Source: Parascedosporium putredinis
Taxonomy: Eukaryota; Ascomycota; Sordariomycetes; Microascales; Microascaceae
Assembly (NCBI GenBank): GCA_949357655.1
Contig: CASHTG010000003.1
Span: 1,116,001-1,180,000, forward strand
Direction: 5' to 3'
DNA: 64,000 nt
Part shown: one piece after another, positions 1-11,443 of the stretch
How the letters are laid out: each line of letters opens with the position of its first letter
Position numbering within the stretch: the first letter of the stretch is position 1
The notes under the pieces: generated by a model
What the model was told of the DNA's origin: nothing
What the model saw: the letters and a program-made list of their open reading frames with translations, nothing else
Databases searched by the model: none
Made by a program: the position numbers and the translations under genes

Positions 1-239
1 CATGCTTGGCCCGTCGTGAATTGACTTTGGGGCCGTGGTGATTTGGGTTTGTTAACTCCCCGAGAAGGGGGAAAAAGAAAAGGACAAAAATATCCTCCCA
101 CCCCGACGATCCACCTTGAACGACGACCAAATTCAGCACCAACGAGTCAACCGAACCCAATTTCCTCTCTCCCGTTTCTCTTCTTCCAGAAACCCGGGCG
201 GTAAGGGAAACCCACACAGCCTATACGCCCGGAACTCGC

Positions 240-251
240 TTTCCCGGGAAA
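240..251. promoter_or_regulatory. 12-bp palindrome TTTCCCGGGAAA just upstream of qa-1F
   Basis: This is a perfect inverted repeat ending 4 bases before the qa-1F start codon. An identical copy lies at 5021–5032 upstream of the quinate permease. No role is known to me. A dimeric-regulator site is an inference. Confidence 0.35.
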
Positions 252-255
252 AATC

Positions 256-2517
256 ATGTCTTCCACCACGGCGAAACGGCCCGCTCCCGCTTCCAACACC
301 AGCGATGCCGGCGACGCCGCGGCCCAGGCCAAAAGGCGAAGAGTGTCGAGAGCCTGCGACACCTGCCGGAGCGCCAAGGACAAGTGCGACGGCGTGAAGC
401 CGCGATGCCAGCGATGCGTGTCGATGCAGCGGCAGTGCACGTACCTGAACCCGGAGAAGCGAAGGGGGATTCGGACGGGCTACCTCCGCGCCATCGAGGT
501 CGCCCTCGCCCTCCTCCTCGACTACATACCCGCCTGCGAGCGTGCTCCTCATGGCGCTGGCCGAGCAGGAAGACGGCGGCGGCAGGGACGGCTTCCTCGA
601 CAAGGACTCGCCCGCGTCCGAGGCGCTGCTGAAGCGGTGGCACCAGAGCGAAGTGTACCAGGGCATCGACCGCCTCATCTCGCGGGACGAGTCGACGCCG
701 CGCAGCGACGGCGCCGACGGCGACAACCGGCCGAGCTCCGCACCCCGACTCCTCGATTCCAACGGTAGGAGGGCGACCGATTTCGGGAGCGACCTCGCCA
801 AGTGGAGATCAAGCTCCCTCCAGCTCGCGTCCCCCGTCGCGCAGCGCGGCGGCTTCGGTGATATTCAGCACCTCGAACTTCCAGCCAAGTCGAAGCAGTA
901 CCTCGATGACTACTTCACCTGGGCGCACTGCTGGTTCCCCATCGTCGAGCGTGAACCCCTCGCGCAGGTCGCGGCATCGTACCCCGCCACCGGATTCCGC
1001 ATCAATCCGAGAGATCGGTCGTATTCCCGCCACGCGGAATTATGGAGCGCCATGGCGGTCGGCGCCGCCCTCGAGTCTCGCCGGGGCAAGTCCTCGCCCA
1101 CCAACGCAAATGCAAACGCGGCCACGACGGGAGCGGCCGACCTCGCGCTGCGGGAGGCCGCATGCAAATGCCGGGCGAGACGCCTTCCCACCTAACCATT
1201 TATTCTACGGCACGAAGACTGGTACCGACCGAGGATGGGATCTTGGACGAATGCCACGTACGGTCGCTTCTCATACTATCGCTTGCTAAGCTTGCATCTT
1301 CGGAAACAAACGCGTCATGGATGCTCATCGGCCAGGCCGTCCGACTCTTCCTCCAGCTTCCCCAGCACCAACCGGGCCAAAAGAACCCCTTCACCAACGA
1401 CGACCTAATCGTATGGATGGCGTGCTTCGTTCTCGACACCCTCGTCTCCCTCCGCCTCGGAAAGCCCTCCCAAATGCGATCGCTCGATCTCCCCGAGGCC
1501 CTCCACCCTCTCGATGCCCGATTCCGCGAGCTTTCCGATCCCCAGAGCCACTCCAACAGCCCCGGCATGACGCCCTCGCCCGTCGCCGCTCTCTTCCAGC
1601 AATACAAATTCGCCAGGATCCTTAGCCACGCGCTCTCTGCCCGGACTGGCGGCGGGAGCCGTGATCCCTCTACGGTCGGATCTGGACCTGCCGACTTGGT
1701 GCAATCGCTGGACCCGCCGTTCCATTTCTGCAACGCCCTCGTGCACGGCGGCCTCGCGACCAAGGCGCCTGCAGCCTTCCTCGTGCACGCGGGGTTCCTG
1801 ACGGCATCGATGCTCCTCGCTCCGGCATCAATGCCCCGGCTAATCGACAGTCTCATTGACGTGGTGGGCCAGTGTGTGTCTGCCGTGGGCGCTGAAACCT
1901 CGCCTCTACTACTAAGCCTCTACCTCGAGCTCGCGGTCGGGGAAGGCCGGCTCGACTGCCTCAAGCAGGACGAGAGGGCCCGCACCGTCGACCTGCTGCA
2001 GGTTCTCAAGGGCCGCTCGGAAGCGCCTCCCGTCGGCATAGGCGCCCTCGGCCTCACTCCTCAGTCCGCGATGGAAGGAATGACGCCCGAGAACCAGTCG
2101 TCGTCCGCCCACATGTTCCCAGTCGATCCCGCGGGGATGACGGGCGGTAGCATGCACGCGGGCAGCTCGCTGGACGGGAGCGTCGGCTTCGGGAGCGCGC
2201 GGACGCCTACGATGCTGCACCCGGCCAACTCGTGCCCGACGCCCGCCAGCTCTGTGCCGCCGCCGATGAACGCCCTCATAGGCGGCGGCATGGCGGACGG
2301 GAGCCACCACCACCACCCTCACCCTCACCACCAGGACATGATGAACCTGGGGAGGATGGCGGGATATCCCCTCGATTACGATGCGATGCTGGACGAGCTT
2401 TCCTCGCTGGACTACGTGGATAATATCGAGCCGGACCCGCAGTTCATGGCCAACCTCGGTTTCGCGCCGGGCAGCGAGCTTAACGAGATGTTTACGGGCC
2501 ATTATGGCACCATGTGA
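256..2517 (+). CDS. qa-1F: Zn2Cys6 quinate-pathway activator (QA-1F/QUTA type), two frameshifts
   Basis: This is a binuclear zinc-cluster transcription factor that in Neurospora and Aspergillus switches on the quinate genes when quinate is present. The N-terminus carries a Cys cluster at about residues 34–61 (CDTC, KDKC, PRCQRC, then Cys), followed by the RRGIRTGYLRAIE block typical of this subfamily. A fungal-specific TF domain includes ARRLVPTEDG and SWMLIGQAVRLFLQL. The C-terminus is Ser/Met/His-rich with an acidic end, likely the activation region. Reading is in frame 1 to about 541, frame 2 to about 1165, then frame 1 to the stop. No GT–AG intron explains the switches, so they are probably indels. 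The restored length of about 750 residues is close to known QUTA/QA-1F proteins. The start ATG sits 4 bases after a perfect TTTCCCGGGAAA palindrome. The function is supported by the five quinate genes that follow. Confidence 0.88.
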
Positions 2518-5026
2518 ACAGAAAAACTAACAGCACAACGAGGAGAATGAAACCTAACACCTCCCGACTCCACACATACACGTATACACCACACGCACAT
2601 AAACACCAACCCATCTTATTCACATACGACAATCCAATTCCAGGACAACGACCAGAGAGCCACGGCAGAGAGGCTCGGCTTCTAAGTCGGAAGCGGGAGA
2701 GGGATTCCCCGGAATCTTCCTCGCGAAAGGGGACTTATTCAACCGCATCTCTCCGCACTACAAGCGATGACGGACCTGGACCCCTGGATGCTTGGCAGCG
2801 CCCCATCGAGGTTGCCTGCCATGTGTCTTTTGCCCGGTCTTGTCTGTATTTGCATTTCTTCTTTTACTGCACGGCACCCTATTTTCCACTCTATTCCACA
2901 CTATAGATGCATTTGATCATCATACCTCGGGGCCTAATACCATGTTTGTGCGGCTGGCGTCGCGGCTTACGACGGGGAGGCGCGGAAGGAGGCGGAAGGA
3001 TGATTACTTTGCCTTAATTGTACGTAGCGGCTTTTCCGGAAGCATAGGTGTGTAGTAGTCCTCACCCTACTTTGAACTAGGGAGGGAAATAGAGTGTACA
3101 ATGATACCACGATCATGACGAAGCGTCCTTTTTTTCTTTTCTTTCCTTCTCTCACCCCCCACCCCCTTCCATTGCACTTCATTTCCGAGAACACGTCGTA
3201 TTTTGATGCGACCATGAGATCATGGACAGGACATCGGATAAGCAATCTACCCCAGGATTGTTTCTTTCCCTTTCTTCTTCCCCCATCCGGGGCTCCCACA
3301 CGGCAAGGCGTCCCCCACAATCAACACGGTGCTTTTTCGTGTTTGTATTCTTTCGTCCGCTTTCTTCTTTTATTCTAGGCTCTGGTGGTCTTCCATTCTC
3401 GACCCTCATTTGGACTGGCCAGAACTTTCAGCCCCGATCCTTTCTCGTGTCTGTCTGTTTCTCGGTGCCCTGAAACATGCCTCATCGCTGACGTTTTAAT
3501 CTTATGAAGCGCATGGTTTTGCTCAAAACATGGCCTCAGCTTCCTTCCTTTAGGAAATTGAAGCGATGCATTGATTGATTCGTCTCGTCGCCATCATGCC
3601 ACGCGCAGAGGCCAGCTGAGCTCCGCCTCGACTGTACTGTAATTTTGGGGGAAAGTGGATTTGTCCGCATTTCCCCATAACCCGGGTTCTTCTTCCAAAC
3701 TTGAAGGTCTTGATAACGCGGGGTTTTACCTTTACTGAACGCCATCATGGGGATATGTCACCGATGGTTGACCAGGTCCTGGCAAGCATCCGCGAGCGGA
3801 GAATTAAACAAACTTGGACCGGACCCAAACCTTTCTATCTAGGGAGATAAATATCGCAGCTTGTCAATAAAAGTGGCAATAGAACGCCTCGATGGGTTGT
3901 GTCGCAGGCCGGGGCGGCTACAAAAATATCCACGACAGGTTGGCCATGTGGCGCTGTCTCGGCCCCCTAGTGCAGAAGAGCGCCAGCGTCCGCTGGGTTT
4001 CCTAACGAACCCCCTCGATCACCCTGGGGTACGGGGTAATTGTCAGTGATCTGGGGCGCAACGCCCCTAAAGCAAAACCCCGAGCAAAAGCCGGGGCCCC
4101 AGGAAAGAAACGTTGTGACAACCTAGAGAAGCAGCAGCAGAATCGACGCACCGCGGCATCATTGTTGAGGGGAATTGAAGACGGCTCGCCCACAGCGTCG
4201 GATAAGGGCCTGGGGGTGTGGGAATACTTCGCCAGTGCCGTGGCGAAAGCTTTAGCCGTAGCCAACATTGGACGGGGCAGATCTTGAGCTGTACTTGTAT
4301 CGTTATGAAGTTCCAGCGCCTCTGTTCCCTGAGACCTGGTACTTCGAGACAGACGAGGGCAAAGGGAAACCACCAGCCGTATCCGCTCTAGTCGATCCAC
4401 TCCGTCTCCGCTGATTGACCAGTTGGTGAGGCCCGGGCATGCCCCTTCCCCTCTGAAGAATGGATCCAATGAGCGGGTCCCTTATTCAAGGAGATTGCCA
4501 AATCACCTCGACGAGCCAAGGCGCGCACCTGAACTGCCAGCGACCGGACCGGTGCTAGCCATGCGCTAAACCCCCATCGAGAGGCTTCCCGAACGCACTT
4601 GCCGGAGCCAGCGCTACAGCGTGATGTCCACGGCTCCACTGGCACGAGTTTCCTCTGTTCCTTCTCCCTTCTTCACCCTTTTTGCCCTTGGCCCTTTCCC
4701 TACCCTTAGCAAAGTGGCCTTGGTTTGTGGCGCCCCCTCCACTGTGCAGCGCCCTCTGGCTCCTCTCAACCCACTTCTGCCCTTCCTGTCCATGTAGTCA
4801 CTGTCGCTCCCTTCCTGTCTCGCTGCTGTTGCTCCTGCCGTCAGTGCATTAGGCTGGGGAAATACCCGACACCCTTTCCCCAAGTTGTTCTCTATTTTGC
4901 TTCGTTCGGTTGGCCGGTTTTCCGTGGCGCACCCACCAGTACTGTCAGACAGAGAGCCCAACACAACCATTCTCAGATCGTCGGCCTCTTCCCCCTTGCA
5001 CTCTTACGTCTTGGCGCACCTTTCCC

Positions 5027-5042
5027 GGGAAAAGCTTTACCC
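5027..5042. promoter_or_regulatory. Candidate QA-1F binding site upstream of qa-y
   Basis: The sequence GGGAAAAGCTTTACCC matches 11 of 12 half-site positions of the published activator consensus GGRTAA-N4-TTAYCC with correct 4-bp spacing. It overlaps the right half of the palindrome at 5021–5032. It lies about 950 bp upstream of the permease start. Binding is inferred only from the match. Confidence 0.4.
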
Positions 5043-5216
5043 AACCCTTGGAATCTTCCCCAGCTTTTGGTAGGCTTTTGCCTCGCACAGACTTGGTGTT
5101 CTGCCCACACCCTCCCCGGCCGGGGGCGTTCCCTGTCGAGATTATCCCCGCACGATTGCCGATTCGGGGAAAAGGGTGGACAAGAAGAGCCTGGTTTTTG
5201 TTCGGGGAAAACTATG

Positions 5217-5260
5217 GCACACACACACACACACCGCACACACACACATACACAAACTAG
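5217..5260. repeat. (AC)n microsatellite
   Basis: Two runs of alternating AC are separated by a short interruption in the qa-y upstream region. It is a simple sequence repeat with no further signal. Confidence 0.9.
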
Positions 5261-5989
5261 GACATAGTTACAAGCATAACACTCGCGCATCCACGTTTAT
5301 CCCCCAGGTCCCCTCTAGTGAAGTGCTAAACTCGGCGGAAACACGTGCTGGGTGGCGGAAAGAAGTGACGGCTTTTCTGGGGGAGCGGAGGGCGGTGGAA
5401 TCCAGGGATTGGGCCCATTGCTGGCTTCAGCGCGCATGCTCGTTTCTCCGCGCTGTTCTCCACCCACATCTGTTTTTTTCTCTCTTCGGTTGGAGAGACT
5501 AGGCAAACTGGGGCGGCCCTTGGAGCGGCGCGATAAAATTTTCCCCCTCCGCGAGGTATACGGATGACAATGGAGAATGGGTCAATGGCTGAACGGGCGT
5601 GTTGTCTCCTAGTTGGGTCCATTTCCCTTTGGACCACTTCCCCAAACCGCCCCTCCCCACCCAAAAAGATTGATCCCCATTTTCATTTCTATAAAGTCAT
5701 GGTGTCGTGATACCAACTCCAGGTTTTTTTTTCGCCTCCCTCTCTCATCTTCTTCATCTCACAGCCCCGGGACACCAAGTAAGGAGGGAATCTCGAAAAC
5801 ACGAGATCTTGTGTTGTCTAGACAAAAAGATCAAGCAACGGGCCTTTGCTTCTTCTGTTCTGTTGTTATACAAGTCATCCCCCATCCAGAAGGATTCGTT
5901 TTTCTCCATTCCCCAATTTTTTTCTTTCTCCAATTCCATAACCGCAACCCACCCTCTCTCTCCCACCACCGCACAAACTCCCTGTCACC

Positions 5990-7610
5990 ATGGGTCTTCT
6001 TACCCTCAAGGAAGACAGGCCGACGCCCAAGGAGGTGTACAACTGGCGCGTCTACGCGTGCGCCGCCGTCGCCTCCTTCGCTTCGTGCCTGATCGGTTAC
6101 GAGTCCGCCTTCTTCGGCACCACCCTCGCCCTTCCCTCCTTCACCTCCGAGTTCAAGTTCAGCACCTATGAGCCCAATGATCTCGCCCTCCTCAAGCAAA
6201 ACATCGTCTCCGTCTACCAGGCCGGTGCCTTCTTCGGCTCCCTCGCCGCCTTCGTCTCCTCGTACTATCTCGGTCGCCGCTACTCTCTGGTCCTGTTCAA
6301 CGCCATCTTCGCTGTCGGATGCATCATGCAGCTTGCCTGCACTGGTGACAAGGGTCTCGGCCTCATCATTGGCGGCCGCGTCCTCGGTGGCTTCGGTGTC
6401 GGCGGCTGCTCCAACATGACCCCCATCTACATCTCCGAGCTCTCCCCGCCTGCCGTCCGTGGCCGCCTCGTCGGTTTCTACGAGCTCGGCTGGCAGATTG
6501 GTGGCCTCGTCGGCTTCTGGATCAACTACGGCATCAACACCACCATGGCCCCCAGCCACTCGCAGTGGCTCATTCCCTTCGGTGTCCAGCTCATCCCCTC
6601 CGGTCTCCTCTTCATCGGCTGCTTCTTCATCCCCGAGTCCCCCGCTGGCTCCTGTCCAAGGGTCGTCGCGAGCAGGCTCTCAAGATTCTCACCTGGATGA
6701 GGCAGATCCCCGTGGACCACCCTTACATGCAGGAGGAGCTTGCCCTCATCGACGACGACCTCGAGCGCTACCACCGCGAAGTCGGCGCCGGTTTCTGGAA
6801 GCCCTTCAAGGCCCTCAAGGACCGTGCCGTCCAGTGGCGCTTCCTCCTCGGTGGCCTCCTCTTCGTCTTCCAGAACGGTTCCGGCATCAACGCCATCAAC
6901 TACTACAGCCCCACCGTCTTCCGCAGCATCGGTATCCAGGGCACCAACACCTCCTTCCTCACCACCGGCATCTTTGGCGTCGTCAAGACCGTCCTCACCT
7001 TTGTCTGGCTCCTCTTCCTCATCGACCACGCCGGCCGCCGCATCATGCTCATCGTCGGTTCCATCGGTGGCTCCCTCTGCATGTGGTTCATCGGCGGTTA
7101 CATCAAGCTCTCCAACCCCAGCGCCAACCAGGCCAACGACAAGCTCTCCAGCGGCGGCATCGCCGCCATCTTCTTCTTCTACCTCTGGACCGCCTTCTAC
7201 ACCCCCTCGTGGAACGGCACCCCTGGGTCGTCAACTCGGAGATGTTCAACCAAAACACCCGCTCCCTCGGCCAGGCCAACGCCGCCGCCAACAACTGGTT
7301 CTGGAACTTCATCATCGCCCGCTTCACCGAGCAAATGTTCAACGCTTGGGGCTACGGCGTCTACTTCTTCTTCGCCTCCCTCATGATCCTCTCCTCCATC
7401 TTCGTCTTCTTCTTCATCCCCGAGACCAAGTCCATCCCCCTCGAGCGCATGGACCGCCTCTTTGCCATCAAGCCCACCTGGCGCGCCCACGGCGTCCTCA
7501 TGCAGGAGCTCTCCCAGGAGGAAATCCGCGCCGACAGCCACAGCCAGAGCGACAAGGCCGACGTTGTCGAGGAGGAGAAGCAAAAGGCCGCTACCACCAC
7601 CCAGGTCTAA
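5990..7610 (+). CDS. qa-y: Quinate permease, MFS sugar-porter family, two frameshifts
   Basis: This is a plasma-membrane proton symporter that imports quinate (QA-Y/QUTD). It has about 541 residues, as expected for the family, with 12 predicted membrane helices. Sugar-porter signatures include YYLGRRYS after helix 2, PPAVRGRLVGFYELGWQIG, PESPRWLL at the end of the first half, NGSGINAINYYSP, and PETKSIPLERMD after helix 12. The reading frame is lost twice: in the C-run 6639–6643, within the PESPRW codons, and in the C-run 7220–7223, before WVVNSE. Adding one C to each run restores the conserved protein, so both are probably sequence errors. The start ATG has a CACCATGG context. The C-terminal tail is hydrophilic and Glu/Lys-rich. 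Confidence 0.93.
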
Positions 7611-8521
7611 ACCGGAAGCGCCAGTTGGGGGGGGAATATACCCCAATGCTTTTTTCTTGACTTATCATCTATATAGGGTTCATGTCTTGTCCAAAAGCTG
7701 GCCTTTCTTTTTCGGGGCCGGTCTAGTCTTTGGATGTTTTGAAAGTTTTTGGAGTCTTTTTGGGGTTTCTTTTGTTTATATCTTATGAAAAATACCAATG
7801 TAGTCTAACAGCGGAAATACCACAATGCACACAAGAGTGTCATCTTCAATCTTCTCGATACCTCTACTTGGTGATGTAATGTCTGGATCTGCAGATGTGC
7901 AAGGCTTTTATCTCGTCGAAAATCGGAAGTCGGGGACAACCTCCAACTGCAGGACAACCAAGCCAAGCAACCGTAGCAGGTAACCTTGAGCCAAATCGTA
8001 AATCAAGATTATACACATGCTTTCCAGGTTTTTCCATATATCAATGGATACTTGCAAGGTTCCGTGTCTTGAAGGGAAGAAGACGTATGCTCTCGTTTGA
8101 AATCCACAAATTATACTCAGAGGGGATCTCAACGTGTCTTGTTATTTCACACACACGTCTAGCACTAAAGTCACCATGAAGACGTTGAGCATTCTTGCCA
8201 CCCTCCAAGTCCCGAATCGGAATCGACGTGTACACACATATCCCTTCAACTTGCTCAAAAATGAGTTTGTACGGACGCCGAAGCTCACATCACCTAGTGG
8301 GAATAAAACACAGAGACGACCTGCGAGTGTGCCAGATAATTTATGAATTTTGAAATGCCTAGAAACCCCCATAAACTCTTTGCTATCAAATGTAGGATGC
8401 CATCATACAATCATGTCTATCGAAAAAAAGAGGAAAAGATGTACAAGAAAACCCGCCACCAAAACAGGACGAAAATAGAGGACGAAAGGGAAAGAAAAGA
8501 CCGCTCTTCTCAAAAGCGGAT
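7611..8521. other. Convergent spacer between qa-y and qa-3
   Basis: This is the 3' flank of two convergent genes. It is A/T-richer than the coding sequence and I see no gene or RNA in it. Confidence 0.6.
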
Positions 8522-9679
8522 TTACAGGCTGGGCCTGCGCACCCTGTTCATCACCACGTCGCCAATGGCGCGCTGCACCTTGGCAACAGGCAGCTCACTA
8601 ATGTCCCTGCCGGTCCAGTAACGGTCCTAACCAAAGGAGTTAGCGTAAGTCTCATGCATCGCGGTAGGATATGAGGATAAAATAGTAAAAACAGAGTAGA
8701 CCATACCTGCTCAAGACCCTGCCACACCATCGCCTCGGTGCCCAAGATGACCTTCCAGCCCTGCTCCTCAGCAATCCCCCAAGCGCAGTAAAAGGCGAAG
8801 GGTTATAGCACATCTCCAGCATGGCACCCTTCCTCTCCTTGCCGAGAATCGTCTCAATCACAGCGCGCGTGCGCAGCTCCGCCTCCGTCTTGGGCGGGAA
8901 ATCAGGCACGCACGCGACGATGGCGCCGGGGGCCTCGGCGGCGCGCGCCTCCTCGATGGTCTCGAGGCGCACGAGCCCCGCGCCGTAGCCCTTGGCCTCG
9001 CACTCGGCAAACACGGCGTCGACCTCGGCGCGGTCGCGGTTGACGATGTAGATGTCGCCGACGTCCATCCACGTGCGCAGGGCGTAGATAGCGCTGCGGG
9101 CGGCGCCGCCGCCGCCGATGACCATGGCGGGACGGCCGGCGAAGAGGGACTTGTCGACGTTGCGGAAAAAGGACTCGCGGATGCCGACGGTGTCGGTGTT
9201 GGCGCCGCAGAAGAGGCGCCGGCCGTCGGGCGCGGTGCGTAGGAAAATGGTGTTGCAGGCGCCGACGTCGCGGCACTCGGGGGTCAGCTCGTCCAGGTGG
9301 GGGATGATGGCGACCTTGTTGGGCATGGTCACGGAGGCGCCTAATGCACGGGTTTGTTTTTAGCGGGGTTTCTCGATCGGCACGGTTTTGCCGCGAGGGG
9401 TGACATCTGCTGCGGTGTTTTTTTTTTTTTTGGTTCTACTTACCATAAAACTGAGGGTCCTTGATAAGCTCAAGGAAAGCCGGGATGTCATCCGAGTCCA
9501 GCCTGGTCTGGGCCCATTGGAGGCCGAGATCCTGGTAGATGACGCTGTGGAGGTAGGGGATAGAGACTTTGTGATCTTCTTGCCAAAAGGTAGCCGTGAC
9601 GGTCGAGGCCGGAGACTGCGTTGTCTTTGTCGGCGGGGGCCAAGCTAGGGAACGCGGTGAGCTCTGTAGCCGAAGCCAT
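8522..9679 (-). CDS. qa-3: Quinate/shikimate dehydrogenase, two introns, three frameshifts
   Basis: This NAD-dependent enzyme oxidises quinate to 3-dehydroquinate, and shikimate to dehydroshikimate, at the entry of the quinate pathway (QA-3/QUTB). Exons are 9444–9679, 8707–9340 and 8522–8626; introns 9341–9443 and 8627–8706 have GT/AG ends. The N-terminus (MASATELTAF, DRHGYLFGKK) leads to ASVTMPNKVAI with the substrate-binding Lys. Next comes GANTDTVGI, the Rossmann motif IGGGGAARSAIYAL and MLEMCYNPSPFT, ending in RAIGDVVMNRVRRPSL. The frame breaks in the A-run 9584–9587, the G-run 9556–9559 and the C-run 8776–8780. One added base in each restores about 325 residues, the family length. It is divergent from qa-4 across 1.76 kb that contains a candidate activator site. 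Confidence 0.93.
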
Positions 9680-11443
9680 TGTGTTGGTGTAGGTGGCGGG
9701 CGGGAAGAATGTGAAAAAAGAAGCGTGAGAGGATGGGGAAGAGGAAATGAAGAGAAGGGAAGAGAGGTAGAGAGGGGTGCTTTTGTGTGGTGTTGCAGCT
9801 CCTTGGGATGTTGGAAAGAAAGCTGTGTTTATACGACAATTTTGAACTGAGCTTGTTCTTCCTATTTCAAGATCGTGCACTCTTTCTTTCTCGGGATTGG
9901 TGACGCGACTGGCAGCCGAGTTATATCATCAGTCAAGCACGCGATAAAGGCTTCGGTATACCGGGTTCGACGGAGCAGAATCCCCACAAGATGCGAAACA
10001 AGGCAACGAGAAGCAAAAAAGAGGGTATTGTATGGCGGTTATACGTATTAGAGGGCAGATATGGGGTCCCCAGATTGCCTGCAAGCCAAGCAAAACTATG
10101 GGGGAAGGATTCGGACGGGGTTCTTCGGAAAGGCATTCAACCCCTCAGAGATCCACTGCAACGCGGCAGTCCGTTTCTACTGTTTTTTTATTGTCCCTCC
10201 CCGATGCTTTTGCGGCTTGGGTCTCGGTTTCTTAGCGGGAAAGCCTTTCTGCCTCGAATAGTATGGAGCCCCGTTGCCACACAAGGAACACGGCGATGGG
10301 AATCCCACGCAGGGCTCCTCTCCTCTCGGCTTCTTGGAGTGGGAATTGGCAGTTGCCAGCAATGGCAGAACAAGTCTCCCAGCGCGGATAATGCCATAGC
10401 CGCAGGGGTCCAGTTTTTGGGTGTGGTGCGGCGAAGAACAGACAAGGAGACGCCGAAGGCGGGGCTCCACTCAGCCCTTCAATATTTCCGGCGGCCCCGC
10501 ACCGAGTGCCACAGCAGACAAGGGGCCAGTTTCCCAGCGCAAGCAAAGGCAAAATCTCGGCAGGACGGACAGAAAAAGTCCTCTGCTATTTTCATGTTTT
10601 GCCTGGCCGGATGAACCATTATCCCAAAGACCCGCTTTTCCTTCTCCAATTCTTCTCCAACTTTTCTTCTCTCTTTTGCCCTTATCAGCTCCCATCAATT
10701 CCATAGCCATGAGGTCAGCTGCGCCAGTCCCCGTCCGTAAACGGCTGGCGCCCCCGTTGTCCCGGGATCACGAACACCCGGGCAGCCCACACGCAAAGGA
10801 AGGAACGACTGAGATGGAAAATGGGAGACCCAGAAGAGGGCAATCAGGGAGAGGACTGGTCCTGTTATTTACGTAGGAGGAGCGGAACCAGCACGTTCGT
10901 TTTCGGCGGCTACTATCGGTCGCTGGCCCCCACTCTTCCCGGGGGCCAAGAAGTGAGGCCATCAAAGTTGAGTGCCCACCACCGTCCACGAAAGGTAGGT
11001 AGTACGCGGGTATCGATAACTGCCCAGACACACCTTTTTCTTCGCACGTAGAGACCGGTATTAGACACCACGGCGGATTTATAATGGGGCAAAGGATCAA
11101 GATGACGAACGGGGCAGATGGTCCAGAGCCAGCCTAACCAAGGCCGTGTATCCAGGATGGCACCGCACGCACGCACGTAGTCAAGTCTGAAGGGGAAATG
11201 GCATAAGTACTCGACCGGCTGCCTATTATTCCCTTCTACGGCGGGATTCCCTCTTATCAGTAGTAGTGCATGTTAATACCCAATACCCTCTCCTACTATT
11301 TCCCATCATATCAAAGTCAAGATCTCGCCTGCATCTAGACATATCTCTGTTACGCCTTCTCGCCGCCACTCTTCAGGCTTCTTCACCCTTATTCCCCAGT
11401 CCGGTATAATCCCCCAAACCTAAACCACCCGCATCTTCCCATC
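9680..11443. other. Divergent promoter region of qa-3 and qa-4
   Basis: No gene is supported in this 1.76-kb interval, which separates two divergently transcribed quinate genes. It contains the best candidate activator site, at 10609–10624. Confidence 0.6.
10609..10624. promoter_or_regulatory. Candidate QA-1F binding site between qa-3 and qa-4
   Basis: The sequence GGATGAACCATTATCC matches the activator consensus GGRTAA-N4-TTATCC at 11 of 12 half-site positions, with the correct spacing. It lies in the shared upstream region, 930 bp from the qa-3 start and 820 bp from the qa-4 start. Binding is inferred from this match and the location. Confidence 0.5.

Larger units (their letters stand above)
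2518..5989. other. Gene-free spacer between qa-1F and qa-y
   Basis: I find no credible gene here. A QA-1S/QUTR repressor, which would be roughly 900 codons with AROM-like shikimate-kinase, dehydroquinase and dehydrogenase blocks, is not present in any frame. The spacer contains a pyrimidine-rich stretch near 3120–3175, an (AC)n microsatellite near 5218–5258, the second TTTCCCGGGAAA palindrome and a candidate activator site at 5027–5042. The last 300 bp are CT-rich, as expected for a fungal promoter and 5' leader. Confidence 0.6.

Noticed and set aside
133..801. Long minus-strand open frame over the qa-1F 5' part
   Set aside because: It is antisense to the conserved zinc-cluster gene and has no family-like sequence; it is a by-product of high GC.
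5831..6559. Minus-strand 242-codon frame over the permease
   Set aside because: Its Glu/Asp/Ala/Gly-rich translation is the mirror of a membrane protein on the other strand, not a gene.
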